Assembly: GCA_020024465.1 (NCBI GenBank)
Contig: JAHHTT010000009.1
Span: 1 to 51,367 of the forward strand
DNA length: 51,367 nt
DNA from: Odoribacter sp.
GTDB lineage: Bacteria > Bacteroidota > Bacteroidia > Bacteroidales > Marinifilaceae
Direction of reading: 5' to 3'
A program made the position numbers and the translations under genes. The notes beneath the pieces are model-generated. The model saw only the letters and a list, made by a program, of their open reading frames with translations. It had not been told where the DNA came from and did not search any database. How positions within the stretch are numbered: the stretch's first letter is position 1; every line of letters starts with the position of its first letter. Shown in pieces: positions 8,944 through 18,059 of the stretch.

Positions 8944-9525
8944 ATGAATCAAGTGTTTTCTTTGAACATAAAATTATTTCAGGAAGGAGACAAAAAAGCA
9001 TTCAAAAGCGTTTTTGACCACCTGTTTGAAAATATATGTCTATTTATCAACCGGTTTATCAACAATATTCCGGCTGCAGAAGATATTGCTCAGGAAACTT
9101 TCATCACACTATGGAATCATCGGCAGGAAATGCAATCAATTGCACATATAAAATCATTTCTTTATATCAATGCACATAATGCCTCTATCGATTTTCTAAA
9201 ACACGAAAAAATCAAAAATTCGTACAATTCCCGTGCACTCCTAGAATTAGAAACAACAGAAACCTTCATTCATTTTATCATAGAAGAAGAGGTTGCACAG
9301 ATTCTACGCTCGACAGAACAGGAATTACCTGCCCAGTGCAGACAAATTTTTATTTTAGCAATGCAAGGTATGTCTAATGAAGAAATCGCTACTCAAATGG
9401 GTATCTCCATAAACACGGTCAAAACACAAAAAAAAATTGCATACCGCCGCCTCAAACAACACATATCTATTCTCGGCAACGTCATTATATGGATCTTTGC
9501 AAATAACTGTAACAAATTCTGCTAA
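8944..9525 (+). CDS. ECF-family RNA polymerase sigma factor (uptake locus A)
   Basis: A 193-residue sigma-70 family factor of the extracytoplasmic-function type that directs RNA polymerase to target promoters, here presumably those of locus A. Region 2 covers about residues 20-90 (AAEDIAQETFITLWNHR, then a stretch ending IKSFLYINAHNASIDFL). Region 4 covers about 120-175, with the helix-turn-helix MSNEEIATQMGISINTVKTQ. The frame is open far upstream, but that part overlaps pnp in another frame. ATG 8944 and ATG 8929 (five residues longer, inside an inverted repeat) are the realistic starts. A FecR-type anti-sigma gene follows after 265 bases. The protein ends in a hydrophobic stretch with two cysteines, an unusual tail for this family. 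Confidence 0.9.
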   Translation: MNQVFSLNIKLFQEGDKKAFKSVFDHLFENICLFINRFINNIPAAEDIAQETFITLWNHRQEMQSIAHIKSFLYINAHNASIDFLKHEKIKNSYNSRALLELETTETFIHFIIEEEVAQILRSTEQELPAQCRQIFILAMQGMSNEEIATQMGISINTVKTQKKIAYRRLKQHISILGNVIIWIFANNCNKFC

Positions 9526-9600
9526 ATCCATTTCCTTCAAACTCTATCCTATAAAACATTTTCAAGATATAACTGCATTCCATAATAACCTCATAAAACC

Positions 9601-9647
9601 ATTTTAATAAGCTATAAACATAAGGTTTATATAAATTTTAATAAGCT
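9601..9647 (+). repeat. 13-bp direct repeat in the sigma-fecR gap
   Basis: ATTTTAATAAGCT occurs at 9601-9613 and again at 9635-9647, with starts 34 bases apart (about three helical turns). It lies in the 265-base noncoding gap (9526-9790) between the sigma and fecR genes. No TAnnTTTG box, terminator or small gene is visible in the rest of that gap. The copies could be paired binding sites for a regulator or for the ECF factor itself, but the sequence is A/T-rich and chance is possible. Confidence 0.45.
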
Positions 9648-9790
9648 GTCATTGCTATGGAATGGATTGGATACAGATATGAGCTATTCCTCTCTGTTAT
9701 CTGACATTTCTTCGAAAATATTGAAATAATTTTATTTTCTTTTCACCCACACCACTGACTTAATCGTAATAGCTATATAAAAAAGTAAAA

Positions 9791-10969
9791 ATGGAAAACT
9801 TACATCAACATTTGCATATATCAGAACTCATTGTCAGAAGCTTTCAAAAAGATCTGACCGTTCAAGAGCAACATGAACTTAACTGTTGGCTGGAAAATAC
9901 CGCAAATCAAACACTCTATAATTCTTTGAAAAATAAATATATACAAAATAAACCCAAATCTTCAGAAATACCTTTTATCAATCTGAAATCTAACTGGCAA
10001 AAAATAGAAGCAAGAATAACATTCACAAAACGCCCTTCTATTCTACGATGGACGAAATACGCAGCAATCTTTGCATTGCCAATCATTTTTGCAACTATTT
10101 TATTTACAAATCTAAAGTTGACGACACCAAACTCTACATCTGCAACGACAGAGATACCTCTACCGGGACGCTTCAAAGCAGTTTTAGTGCTAGCCAACGG
10201 AGAGGAAATAGATTTAACCCAACAACAAGAACTCTCGTATCCCTGTGATTCTACGATAACCATCAACAATCAAAATAACACCTTAACAATCGAACAATCC
10301 GAACCCAACAACATCATACAGCCGGACTATCAAACCATCTTTATTCCCATCGGCGGAGAATACAAACTTGTACTTGCAGACGGAACTAAAGTATGGCTAA
10401 ATTCCGACAGTCATTTACAATTTCCCACCACCTTTACAGGAAACAAAAGAGAAGTCTATTTGGATGGAGAAGCTTATTTTGAGGTGGTTCCCAATAAAAA
10501 ACAACCATTCATTGTAAAAACATCTTCTATGGAAATCAAGGTTTTAGGAACGAAATTCAATGTTAAAGCATACCCTTCTGACACTGATATTTATACCACT
10601 TTGGCCGAAGGTTCTGTAAAGACCTATTCTCCTATCACCGGAATCGGATGTACGCTTACACCTAACCAACAGAGCCAATATTCAAAAATGACCGGACAAA
10701 TAACAACAAAAAAAGTTGATGCACAATCATTTATCGGTTGGACAAAAGGAGTGTTTATATTTGACAACGAAACTCTCGAAGAAATCATGAAACAATTAGG
10801 TCGCTGGTATGGAACACAGACCATCTATCAAAGTGATGATTTAAAAAAATATCGTTTTTCCGGTTATGTAAACCGCTTTGACAATATATCAACAATCCTA
10901 AAAATGATCGAAAAAACATATAACATAAAATTTGATATACAAGGAAAAAACATCATAGTAAACAATTAA
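9791..10969 (+). CDS. FecR-family anti-sigma factor (uptake locus A)
   Basis: Inner-membrane anti-sigma/sigma-regulator of the FecR family. The 392 residues show a cytoplasmic N-terminal part (about 1-85) that would bind the ECF factor, one membrane helix at about 88-108 (YAAIFALPIIFATILF), then a periplasmic FecR domain. That domain is recognised by GEYKLVLADGTKVWLNSDS, VYLDGEAYFEV and KVLGTKFNVKAY. The last 70 or so residues match the DUF4974 domain (NETLEEIMKQLGRWYG), which resembles the STN fold found at the start of the SusC partner. Its place between an ECF sigma gene and an STN-bearing SusC gene fits ligand-triggered trans-envelope signalling. A hairpin separates it from susC. Confidence 0.93.
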   Translation: MENLHQHLHISELIVRSFQKDLTVQEQHELNCWLENTANQTLYNSLKNKYIQNKPKSSEIPFINLKSNWQKIEARITFTKRPSILRWTKYAAIFALPIIFATILFTNLKLTTPNSTSATTEIPLPGRFKAVLVLANGEEIDLTQQQELSYPCDSTITINNQNNTLTIEQSEPNNIIQPDYQTIFIPIGGEYKLVLADGTKVWLNSDSHLQFPTTFTGNKREVYLDGEAYFEVVPNKKQPFIVKTSSMEIKVLGTKFNVKAYPSDTDIYTTLAEGSVKTYSPITGIGCTLTPNQQSQYSKMTGQITTKKVDAQSFIGWTKGVFIFDNETLEEIMKQLGRWYGTQTIYQSDDLKKYRFSGYVNRFDNISTILKMIEKTYNIKFDIQGKNIIVNN

Positions 10970-10986
10970 CCGATAAAATGCCAAAA

Positions 10987-11011
10987 AGCGGAATGTTGGC
11001 GACATTCCGCT
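10987..11011 (+). promoter_or_regulatory. Hairpin between fecR and susC (locus A)
   Basis: A 10-base perfect stem (AGCGGAATGT at 10987-10996, ACATTCCGCT at 11002-11011) with a 5-base loop lies 17 bases after fecR and 48 before susC. No T tract follows. Such intercistronic hairpins may set expression of the transporter relative to its regulator, through processing, stability or partial termination (inference). Confidence 0.65.
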
Positions 11012-11059
11012 TCAGATGTCAAATAACAAGTAGGTAATTATCATTTAACATTCAAAATT

Positions 11060-14000
11060 ATGAAAAAACTACGATTAATCATGAGACTATTAGTAATTTT
11101 CTGCATGGCTTTCGTACTAAATGCAAATGCACTTTCCGGGCATGCACAAAAGACAGAAGTCAAACTAAATTTGCGCAATTCGACACTCACCGAAGTTTTG
11201 AAACAAGTACAGCATCAAAGCGGATACAACATCATCTACAGCAATGATTTGCTGAAAAATGTATCCCTTATTGATGTCTGCATCCAAAGCTCTGACATTC
11301 CAAAAATCATGCAGACATGTCTGAAAAATACAAATTTAGATTTCGAAATTCAAAACAATACCATCATCATCAAAGCTCGGCTTGCTATCCCACAAACACA
11401 GAACAGAAAGGTGAAAGGTACAGTTATCGACACCAAAACCGGTCAACCAATGCCTGGTGTTACGGTTGCAGCTATTTCCAACGGACAGGCTATATTAGGT
11501 ACGGCAACCGACCAAAACGGTAATTTCGTATTAAACTGCCCTATAGAAATCAACGATTTGACGTTCACGTTTATCGGTTATAAAGCAGTTACACTTCCCA
11601 TCTTACTAAATAAAGAAATTGTGGTGCGCATGGAAGAGGAAATCAAAACTATTGACGAAGTGGTGGTAACAGGTTATTTTACAAAATCTAAAAACAGTTA
11701 CACGGGAGCTGTAAAAACCATCAAAAGTGATGAGTTGAAAGCTGTATCGAATACCAATATCATTGCAGCCATCAGTGCTCTGACTCCTGGTTTGAATCTT
11801 GTTGAACGCAACGATCTTGGTTCTAATCCGAATCATATACCCGAGTTGTTACTGCGTGGCATGAGTTCATTCTCCGGCACCAATCGTAACGTAAATCAAC
11901 CGACCATTATCTTGGATGGTGTAGAAATCAGCATGGAAGAACTTTACGACCTTGACATGAACGAAATTGACAACATCACCGTATTGAAAGATGCATCAGC
12001 AACAGCTCTTTATGGTAGCCGCGCTGCAAATGGCGTAATTGTTGTCGAGCGCAAGAAACTGACTGAAGGCAATATCCGCATAAACTACAACTTCACCGGC
12101 AAAGTACAATTCCCTTATCTGAAAGACTACGATGTTTTGAATGCCAAAGAAAAGTTGGAATATGAAAGACTTGCCGGCCTGTATACTCCCCAACAGGATC
12201 AATGGAATAGCATTGATATGGGTAAAGAACAATATCGTCTGGACCAGCTCTACAACAAACGCTACAAAGAAGTATCCCGCGGGGTAAACACAGACTGGCT
12301 TTCTCAGCCAACCCGCACCGCCTTTTCTCACGATCATTCTCTCCGGATTTATGGCGGTGCTTCCAATATTCGTTATGAATTATCCGGACGTTTCAACAAC
12401 ACACAGGGAGTCATGAAAGAAGACTATCGTCGCCGTTATGGTTTGGGATTCAAATTAGAATATCATTTAGCCAATAAACTGACATTCGCCAACCGTACCG
12501 GCTACAACGAAACTGACACAAAAGACACTCCGTACGGAAGTTTTCAGAACTGGGTAAATCAAAATCCATATGACCGTATTTTTAATGAATACGGAGAACC
12601 TAATCGCCAACTCTCTTACGACAATGACAATCCAATGGTTGAAGCAATGCTTGGCAATTACACAAAAAGCACCAGCAAATCATTATCCAACACAACGGAT
12701 ATCCGCTGGGATATCAACGACTTATTCCGTGTTATCGGCAATTTTAACATTTCCATCACTGATGGGAACAAAGAAAATTACATTTCTCCTAAATCACAAG
12801 TATTTAAAACAGAAGAAGACCTCAATAAAAAAGGACGATTCGAAAGGACTACAGACAAAGCTGTAGACTGGTCTGGAAATATCAACGCATCTTTCAACAA
12901 ACTGACAGAAGACAACAGTTTGTTGAGTCTTATTGTAGGAGGAGAAATTCGTAAAAGCAGATATGAAACCTCAACTTTAAAAGCTATCGGATTCTACGAC
13001 GATGAATTGAATTTCGTCGGACATGCCAATGGTTATTCTACAGATAACTCACAAAAACCTAGCGGCTCACAAGATCTTAGTACAGAAGTCGGATTCTTTG
13101 CTAATGGAAACTACATGTTCAAGAATCGGTATTATGCAGATTTTGTATATCGTCTGTCTGGATCTTCCAAATTCGGAGCCAATCAAAGATATGGCCAATT
13201 CTGGTCTGCCGGAGCAGGTTGGAATCTCCATAACGAAAATTTTTTCCGCTCTTCCAAATTGGATCTTCTGAAGATTCGCGGTAGTATGGGTTATACAGGC
13301 AAGACCAACTTCTCTCCATTTCAAGCCATCACCATGTATAAATATAGCAATGACTTGGAATATCTAAATGGTATCGGAGCCATTCCGAAAACTATCGGAA
13401 ACGAAAATCTGAAATGGGAACGTGAATTCTCATACAATCTTGGAGCAGATGTCAGCCTGTTTGGACGCCGTCTGAATGCTACTGTAGATTATTATCTGAA
13501 ACGTACCAAAGATCTGGTACTTGCAGCCAGCAAGGCTCCTTCAACCGGGATAACCCAAGGGATGGAAAATATCGGAGAAATGGAAAACAAAGGATTTGAA
13601 TTCTCGATTGACGGAATGCTGATTCAAAACAACGACTTCTGGTGGCAATTAAGCATGAGCGGTTCAACTAACAAAAACCGTATCTTGAAAATCAGTAATG
13701 CGCTAAAAAAGCAAAATGAAATCAACAATAACACTCCTTCTTCAAAAAACATCGGTCCATTGGCTCAATATGAAGAAGGGGAATCAACAACAGCATTAAA
13801 AGTTGTCCGTTCTGCAGGAATCGACCCGGCTACCGGACAGGAAATATTCATCAAATTGAATGGTACACGTACTTTCCAATATTCTACTGATGATAAAGTA
13901 ATTGTAGGTGATACAGAGCCAAAATTCTACGGAACTGCTTCCTCCAATATATTCTATAAAGGCTTTAGTCTTTATCTGGTAGGAACATTCAAATGTGGCG

Positions 14001-14368
14001 GCTATCTTTACAATGTAACCCGTGCTGCCCGCATTGAAGGGAATACCGGCCAAACGAATGTGGACAGGCGTGCATTTAATGACCGTTGGAAAAATCCAGG
14101 TGACATTGCAATCTACCGTAACATTACCAATCATTCAACTCCAGAATATACAGATCGTTTTGTTGAAAAAGAAAATGTATTCACATTAAGCACTGTTAAT
14201 TTCGGATATGAATTTTCTCCACAGATTTGTCAGAAACTGTTGGTAAGAAATTTACGTTTAGGAATCAATTTAACCGACATTCTCCGTTTCTCAAATGTAA
14301 AAGCTGAACGAGGTCTCACCTATACATACAGTAATGGATTTGAATTTACTTTAAGTACCACTTTCTAA
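11060..14368 (+). CDS. SusC/RagA-family TonB-linked outer membrane transporter with STN domain (locus A)
   Basis: A 1,102-residue TonB-dependent outer-membrane transporter of the SusC/RagA type. A signal peptide covers about residues 1-30 (ending near SGHAQ). An STN signalling domain follows at about 33-107 (LNLRNSTLTEVLKQVQHQSG). Next come a carboxypeptidase-D-like/plug-linker domain at about 117-200 (VKGTVIDTKTGQPMPGVTV), the TIDEVVVTGY motif, and the plug at about 205-325 with LLRGMSS, ILDGVEI and ITVLKDASATALYGSRAANG. The 22-strand barrel fills the rest and ends in phenylalanine. The STN domain marks it as the sensor half of a FecR/ECF relay. It pairs with the SusD protein directly downstream. 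The substrate cannot be read from the sequence, but no carbohydrate-active enzyme is in the locus. Confidence 0.95.
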   Translation: MKKLRLIMRLLVIFCMAFVLNANALSGHAQKTEVKLNLRNSTLTEVLKQVQHQSGYNIIYSNDLLKNVSLIDVCIQSSDIPKIMQTCLKNTNLDFEIQNNTIIIKARLAIPQTQNRKVKGTVIDTKTGQPMPGVTVAAISNGQAILGTATDQNGNFVLNCPIEINDLTFTFIGYKAVTLPILLNKEIVVRMEEEIKTIDEVVVTGYFTKSKNSYTGAVKTIKSDELKAVSNTNIIAAISALTPGLNLVERNDLGSNPNHIPELLLRGMSSFSGTNRNVNQPTIILDGVEISMEELYDLDMNEIDNITVLKDASATALYGSRAANGVIVVERKKLTEGNIRINYNFTGKVQFPYLKDYDVLNAKEKLEYERLAGLYTPQQDQWNSIDMGKEQYRLDQLYNKRYKEVSRGVNTDWLSQPTRTAFSHDHSLRIYGGASNIRYELSGRFNNTQGVMKEDYRRRYGLGFKLEYHLANKLTFANRTGYNETDTKDTPYGSFQNWVNQNPYDRIFNEYGEPNRQLSYDNDNPMVEAMLGNYTKSTSKSLSNTTDIRWDINDLFRVIGNFNISITDGNKENYISPKSQVFKTEEDLNKKGRFERTTDKAVDWSGNINASFNKLTEDNSLLSLIVGGEIRKSRYETSTLKAIGFYDDELNFVGHANGYSTDNSQKPSGSQDLSTEVGFFANGNYMFKNRYYADFVYRLSGSSKFGANQRYGQFWSAGAGWNLHNENFFRSSKLDLLKIRGSMGYTGKTNFSPFQAITMYKYSNDLEYLNGIGAIPKTIGNENLKWEREFSYNLGADVSLFGRRLNATVDYYLKRTKDLVLAASKAPSTGITQGMENIGEMENKGFEFSIDGMLIQNNDFWWQLSMSGSTNKNRILKISNALKKQNEINNNTPSSKNIGPLAQYEEGESTTALKVVRSAGIDPATGQEIFIKLNGTRTFQYSTDDKVIVGDTEPKFYGTASSNIFYKGFSLYLVGTFKCGGYLYNVTRAARIEGNTGQTNVDRRAFNDRWKNPGDIAIYRNITNHSTPEYTDRFVEKENVFTLSTVNFGYEFSPQICQKLLVRNLRLGINLTDILRFSNVKAERGLTYTYSNGFEFTLSTTF

Positions 14369-14381
14369 TTATTGAACAATT

Positions 14382-15782
14382 ATGAAAACCGACATCAAAA
14401 ATATAGCTGTTATTTTAGGCTTGCTGATAACGAGCTTCTCTTGCAATAACTTTCTGGACGTACACCCTCAAGGCGAAGTATTGGGCAAAGAACTTTTGAC
14501 GACCCGCAAAGGATTTGAAAACGCCATGTACGGTGCATACGCGACTATGCGTACACCTGCTCTGTATGGGAAAAACATGAGCTATTATATATTGGATATC
14601 ATGGCACAATATTTCTCCTGTCAAGGCAATCAAGGTATCACCGATTTATCTGCATTCAACTATTACAAGAATGCAGATGTGAAAAAAGTTTTCCTTGATA
14701 TTTGGAGTTCCATGTACCAAAACATTTCTTATGTGAATAACATATTGATCAATCTTGAAAAACAATCACCCAAATCATTAGAGTTCTATGATATCTACAA
14801 AGGGGAGGCTTTGGGATTACGTGCTTTCATGCACTTCGACTTACTGCGTCTGTTTACAGATCAAACAACTAACGATGGCACGACAGGCATTGTATATAGC
14901 ACCGATTTTTCTGTAAAACCCAGCGATGTGATATCTAAAAAAGCCGTATTACATAAAATTATCAGCGAATTGCGCGAAGCAGAACATCTGCTGGATAATC
15001 CAGATTTGTACAATATGGCAACAGAAAACGATGCTTACCTGCGCAACCGTAGCACTCATTTCAACTTACATGCAGCTCGTGCTACTTTAGCCCGCGTCTA
15101 TATGACTATTGGCAACATCGACAGCGCTATCTATTATGCAAACAAAGTAATTAAAGAAAGCGGATTATCATTGATAAGCAAGACTGAAGTTGCCGGAGAT
15201 ATCATCGGAACACTTTCAGGGAAAGAGACAATTTTCGGACTATATTCGAAAGATTTCTATACCAATACAAAAACAGACCTTTACGATGCGACAACCATGT
15301 TGAGCTTGGATCCGAGAAGAAATATACAACAAATATACAATGCATCTGAAGGCGGCAACGATTATCGCTACAGCTCATGGTTCCGGCCTACGAACGAAGG
15401 TCATCGCTTCATAAAATTGACTGACAAAGTGCAACTCGAAAATGGAAAGCGTCCGGAAGGACAGATTCCGGGCATCAATCTTATCAGATTGCCGGAGATG
15501 TATTACATTATGGCAGAATGCCTGCTGCAAAAAGGCGACAATCTGGCAAAAAACTATTTTAACGATGTTCTGAAAAGTAGAGGTCTGGCGCCGGTTAAGA
15601 GCTTGACTCTCCCAATGATTACCAACGAGCGATATAAAGAATTTATCGGTAAAGGCCAAAGTTTTTTCAACATGAAACGCCTAAATCTTGATATCGTGAA
15701 TATCGGCGAAGAGACGATTCCGGCAAGCAATGACATCTATGTAATCAATATTCCGGAAGAAGAATTTAACTACAGGTATTAA
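14382..15782 (+). CDS. SusD/RagB-family nutrient-binding lipoprotein (locus A)
   Basis: A 466-residue surface lipoprotein that acts as the lid of the SusC transporter and captures substrate. The N-terminus is a lipoprotein signal with cysteine at about residue 21 (LLITSFSCNNF), followed by the FLDVHPQGEV segment common in the family. The TPR-like region is recognised by YKGEALGLRAFMHFDLLRLF (about 137-156) and HAARATLARVYMTIGNIDSA (about 227-246). The C-terminal RagB-type part includes NLIRLPEMYYIMAECLLQKG and YKEFIGKGQSFFNMKR. It starts 13 bases after susC. Sequence does not reveal the ligand. Confidence 0.93.
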   Translation: MKTDIKNIAVILGLLITSFSCNNFLDVHPQGEVLGKELLTTRKGFENAMYGAYATMRTPALYGKNMSYYILDIMAQYFSCQGNQGITDLSAFNYYKNADVKKVFLDIWSSMYQNISYVNNILINLEKQSPKSLEFYDIYKGEALGLRAFMHFDLLRLFTDQTTNDGTTGIVYSTDFSVKPSDVISKKAVLHKIISELREAEHLLDNPDLYNMATENDAYLRNRSTHFNLHAARATLARVYMTIGNIDSAIYYANKVIKESGLSLISKTEVAGDIIGTLSGKETIFGLYSKDFYTNTKTDLYDATTMLSLDPRRNIQQIYNASEGGNDYRYSSWFRPTNEGHRFIKLTDKVQLENGKRPEGQIPGINLIRLPEMYYIMAECLLQKGDNLAKNYFNDVLKSRGLAPVKSLTLPMITNERYKEFIGKGQSFFNMKRLNLDIVNIGEETIPASNDIYVINIPEEEFNYRY

Positions 15783-15795
15783 TCAGTAAACTACA

Positions 15796-16575
15796 ATGAT
15801 CATGAAAAAAATATTATACTCCATAGCTCTCTTAGGAGCGTCATTGAGCCTCCTTTCCTGCAGTGAGACAGACTACCCTCTATTTGACAATTCCGTAATC
15901 AATATCTATTTTACCAACGACTCTGTCAATTATTCCTTTGGTATCACGCCGTTGTCTGTTACCGAACACGTAATTGAAATGCCGGTAAAAATAATGGGCA
16001 CTTCTGCCACCACCGTCCGTTCATTCAAAATCGAAATTATACCGGAAAAAACCAACGCAACAAAAGATGTTCACTTCAAACTTCCAGAAACATTGGAAAT
16101 AGCCAAAGATTCTATCAATGGAATTGTACCTATCACCCTTGTACGTAAAAATCTGGATTCAACCACATGGCAAGTTGCAGTCCGGTTGGTAAGTAACGAA
16201 CATTTCTCTCCGGCATCCAATGTTGATAAAGATATGGGAGCAACAGGTATTATCACCTTCAATAACACGATCAACAAACCGAATTGGAAAAATCGGCAAG
16301 GAAATTTTGCTTGGCCGGATTATAAATTAGGTCCTTGGAATCCTATCGTATACGTCACTTTTATGGATTTTTTTCACCAGTTAAAAGACAAAGCGCCTAT
16401 GAGTTATCAAAAAATCATTGAAAAGTACGGAGAAAATCTCGATAATGGAAAATATGAAGGCTGGGAATGGGATTATGACTATACGCTGACCAAATACATA
16501 TTGATACCTATGTATCAATATTTCCAAGATCATCCGGAATTAGGGATAACCGATTTTCCCAACCCGAATGCCTGA
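15796..16575 (+). CDS. DUF4843 lipoprotein (locus A)
   Basis: A 259-residue lipoprotein of the DUF4843 family, a Bacteroidota group regularly encoded beside SusC/SusD and of unknown role. The signal ends in a lipobox LSLLSC (Cys at about 22) followed by SETDYP. The conserved core includes INIYFTNDSVNYSFG (about 36-50), a beta-sandwich-like central part with VHFKLPETLEIAKDSINGIV (about 96-115), and a C-terminal half with several Trp/Tyr-rich segments. Two ATGs two codons apart (15796, 15802) are possible starts. Thirteen bases after susD and 29 before the PKD-like gene, so it is part of the same transcript. Probably an accessory surface binding protein (inference). Confidence 0.85.
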   Translation: MIMKKILYSIALLGASLSLLSCSETDYPLFDNSVINIYFTNDSVNYSFGITPLSVTEHVIEMPVKIMGTSATTVRSFKIEIIPEKTNATKDVHFKLPETLEIAKDSINGIVPITLVRKNLDSTTWQVAVRLVSNEHFSPASNVDKDMGATGIITFNNTINKPNWKNRQGNFAWPDYKLGPWNPIVYVTFMDFFHQLKDKAPMSYQKIIEKYGENLDNGKYEGWEWDYDYTLTKYILIPMYQYFQDHPELGITDFPNPNA

Positions 16576-16604
16576 TATTATAAACCATCCGAAAAATAAA
16601 GATT

Positions 16605-18059
16605 ATGAAAACATTGAAATATTTATTCATTCTACTTTGCACGTTCTCATTAACTGCATGTTTTGATGACGATACAACTCTGGATACTGTCCGTATCTCC
16701 GAAATCAATATTGACACTTTAAAATTGCTGAAAACTTACAACATTGACCAGAATGAAACTCTCAGAATTTCGATAGAAGACATTGTTTCTGAAAGTGAAG
16801 CACAGCTTCCATTGCAGTATGAGTGGGAAGTAAATTATAAACTTTATTCAGAAGAAGCCAATCTGGAATATGTAGGGGAAAAAATAGGGTCTTTCCCTGC
16901 ACGATTGAAAGTCAGCAACGAACATGGTAGCAGCTTTTATGAATTCACTATCAATGTAAATTCTGCTTATCAAACAGGTATTGCCATCTTAAGTGAAAAC
17001 CACGAAGGGGAACCCATGTTTTCATTTATGCGCGAACTAAGCGATACAGAACAAGCGACAGGCAAAAAAAGAATATTTATAAACAATTGCCTCGAAGTCA
17101 ACAATCCTGGACATATATTCCCAAAGAATCCAACAGATTTCGGAATCCGCAAAGACCAATTATTTATTTGTTTTAAAAATTCTCCGGCAATTTATATGCT
17201 GAATAACAGCCTGTTAAATATAGAAAATATCATAACTGACACAGATGTCGAATTTATTCCGGAAAAATTATTTATGCTCAATAGTGAAGCTAGAAATGCT
17301 ACGATTTTAACTCCTAACGGGAAGGTATTCGACCTGGGTTCTATAGAAGGTATAATAAAATCGCACACAACATTTACTTCCACCTATGCTCCCGATATGG
17401 GATTTATCGTTTCTACTGGATATCAAGAAGCTACGGTACTTTGGGACACCCAACTTCCGGCTATAGTACACTTATTGGGGGGATACTTATTCAGAAATAC
17501 AGTGCAAGAGGGCATAGACTTTACTGGTCATACTCCTGTCGCTATGTATAAAAAAAATAATGAATATTTCACGGTATTAACCCGCAAGGGCGATAAATTT
17601 GCCAAAACAACGATTGCAAACACCTGGCAAATAGATGACGGATACGATGAAAACTACCAACTTATCAACCCTCGGTTCGGCTTGGCAGAGAAACTTGTAT
17701 CAGTTAGCGGCACTCCGAATTTCACAAATAAAACTCCGTATGTTTCAAGTCCGAAATATCAATGTCTATATTATGCGATTGACAACAAAATCTATCGTTG
17801 GTTTTTCAATAACAATACTTTCCCAACTACTCCGTGGAGGACATTGAACGAAATTGACGGAGCAGAAATTACAGCCATCTCTATCAGCAAAGATGAGGAA
17901 CAGCTTTATGTCGGAGTTAATGATAAGAGCAAATCTGAATTCAGTGGGTCTTTCTATTTTTTAAATAGTGACACCGGTAAAAATGAAGGAGATTCTCCTT
18001 ATTTAAATATAGCGCACAAACCAATACGTATTATGTACAAAAGTACTGATTATGAATAA
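16605..18059 (+). CDS. PKD-like family lipoprotein (locus A)
   Basis: A 484-residue lipoprotein of the PKD-like family found in SusC/SusD loci of Bacteroidales. The signal ends in LTAC (Cys at about 19), and FDDDT directly behind it is an acidic tag of the kind that sends lipoproteins to the cell surface in this phylum. The N-terminal third (QLPLQYEWEVNY and FPARLKVSNEHGSSFYEFTI) resembles a PKD/Ig-like domain at about 70-130. The remainder has repeated beta-rich segments (GIAILSENHEGEPMFSF and others) suggesting a propeller or sandwich. No catalytic motif is seen. The final eight bases overlap the thioredoxin-like gene. A role in substrate capture with SusD is likely but unproven. Confidence 0.85.
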   Translation: MKTLKYLFILLCTFSLTACFDDDTTLDTVRISEINIDTLKLLKTYNIDQNETLRISIEDIVSESEAQLPLQYEWEVNYKLYSEEANLEYVGEKIGSFPARLKVSNEHGSSFYEFTINVNSAYQTGIAILSENHEGEPMFSFMRELSDTEQATGKKRIFINNCLEVNNPGHIFPKNPTDFGIRKDQLFICFKNSPAIYMLNNSLLNIENIITDTDVEFIPEKLFMLNSEARNATILTPNGKVFDLGSIEGIIKSHTTFTSTYAPDMGFIVSTGYQEATVLWDTQLPAIVHLLGGYLFRNTVQEGIDFTGHTPVAMYKKNNEYFTVLTRKGDKFAKTTIANTWQIDDGYDENYQLINPRFGLAEKLVSVSGTPNFTNKTPYVSSPKYQCLYYAIDNKIYRWFFNNNTFPTTPWRTLNEIDGAEITAISISKDEEQLYVGVNDKSKSEFSGSFYFLNSDTGKNEGDSPYLNIAHKPIRIMYKSTDYE

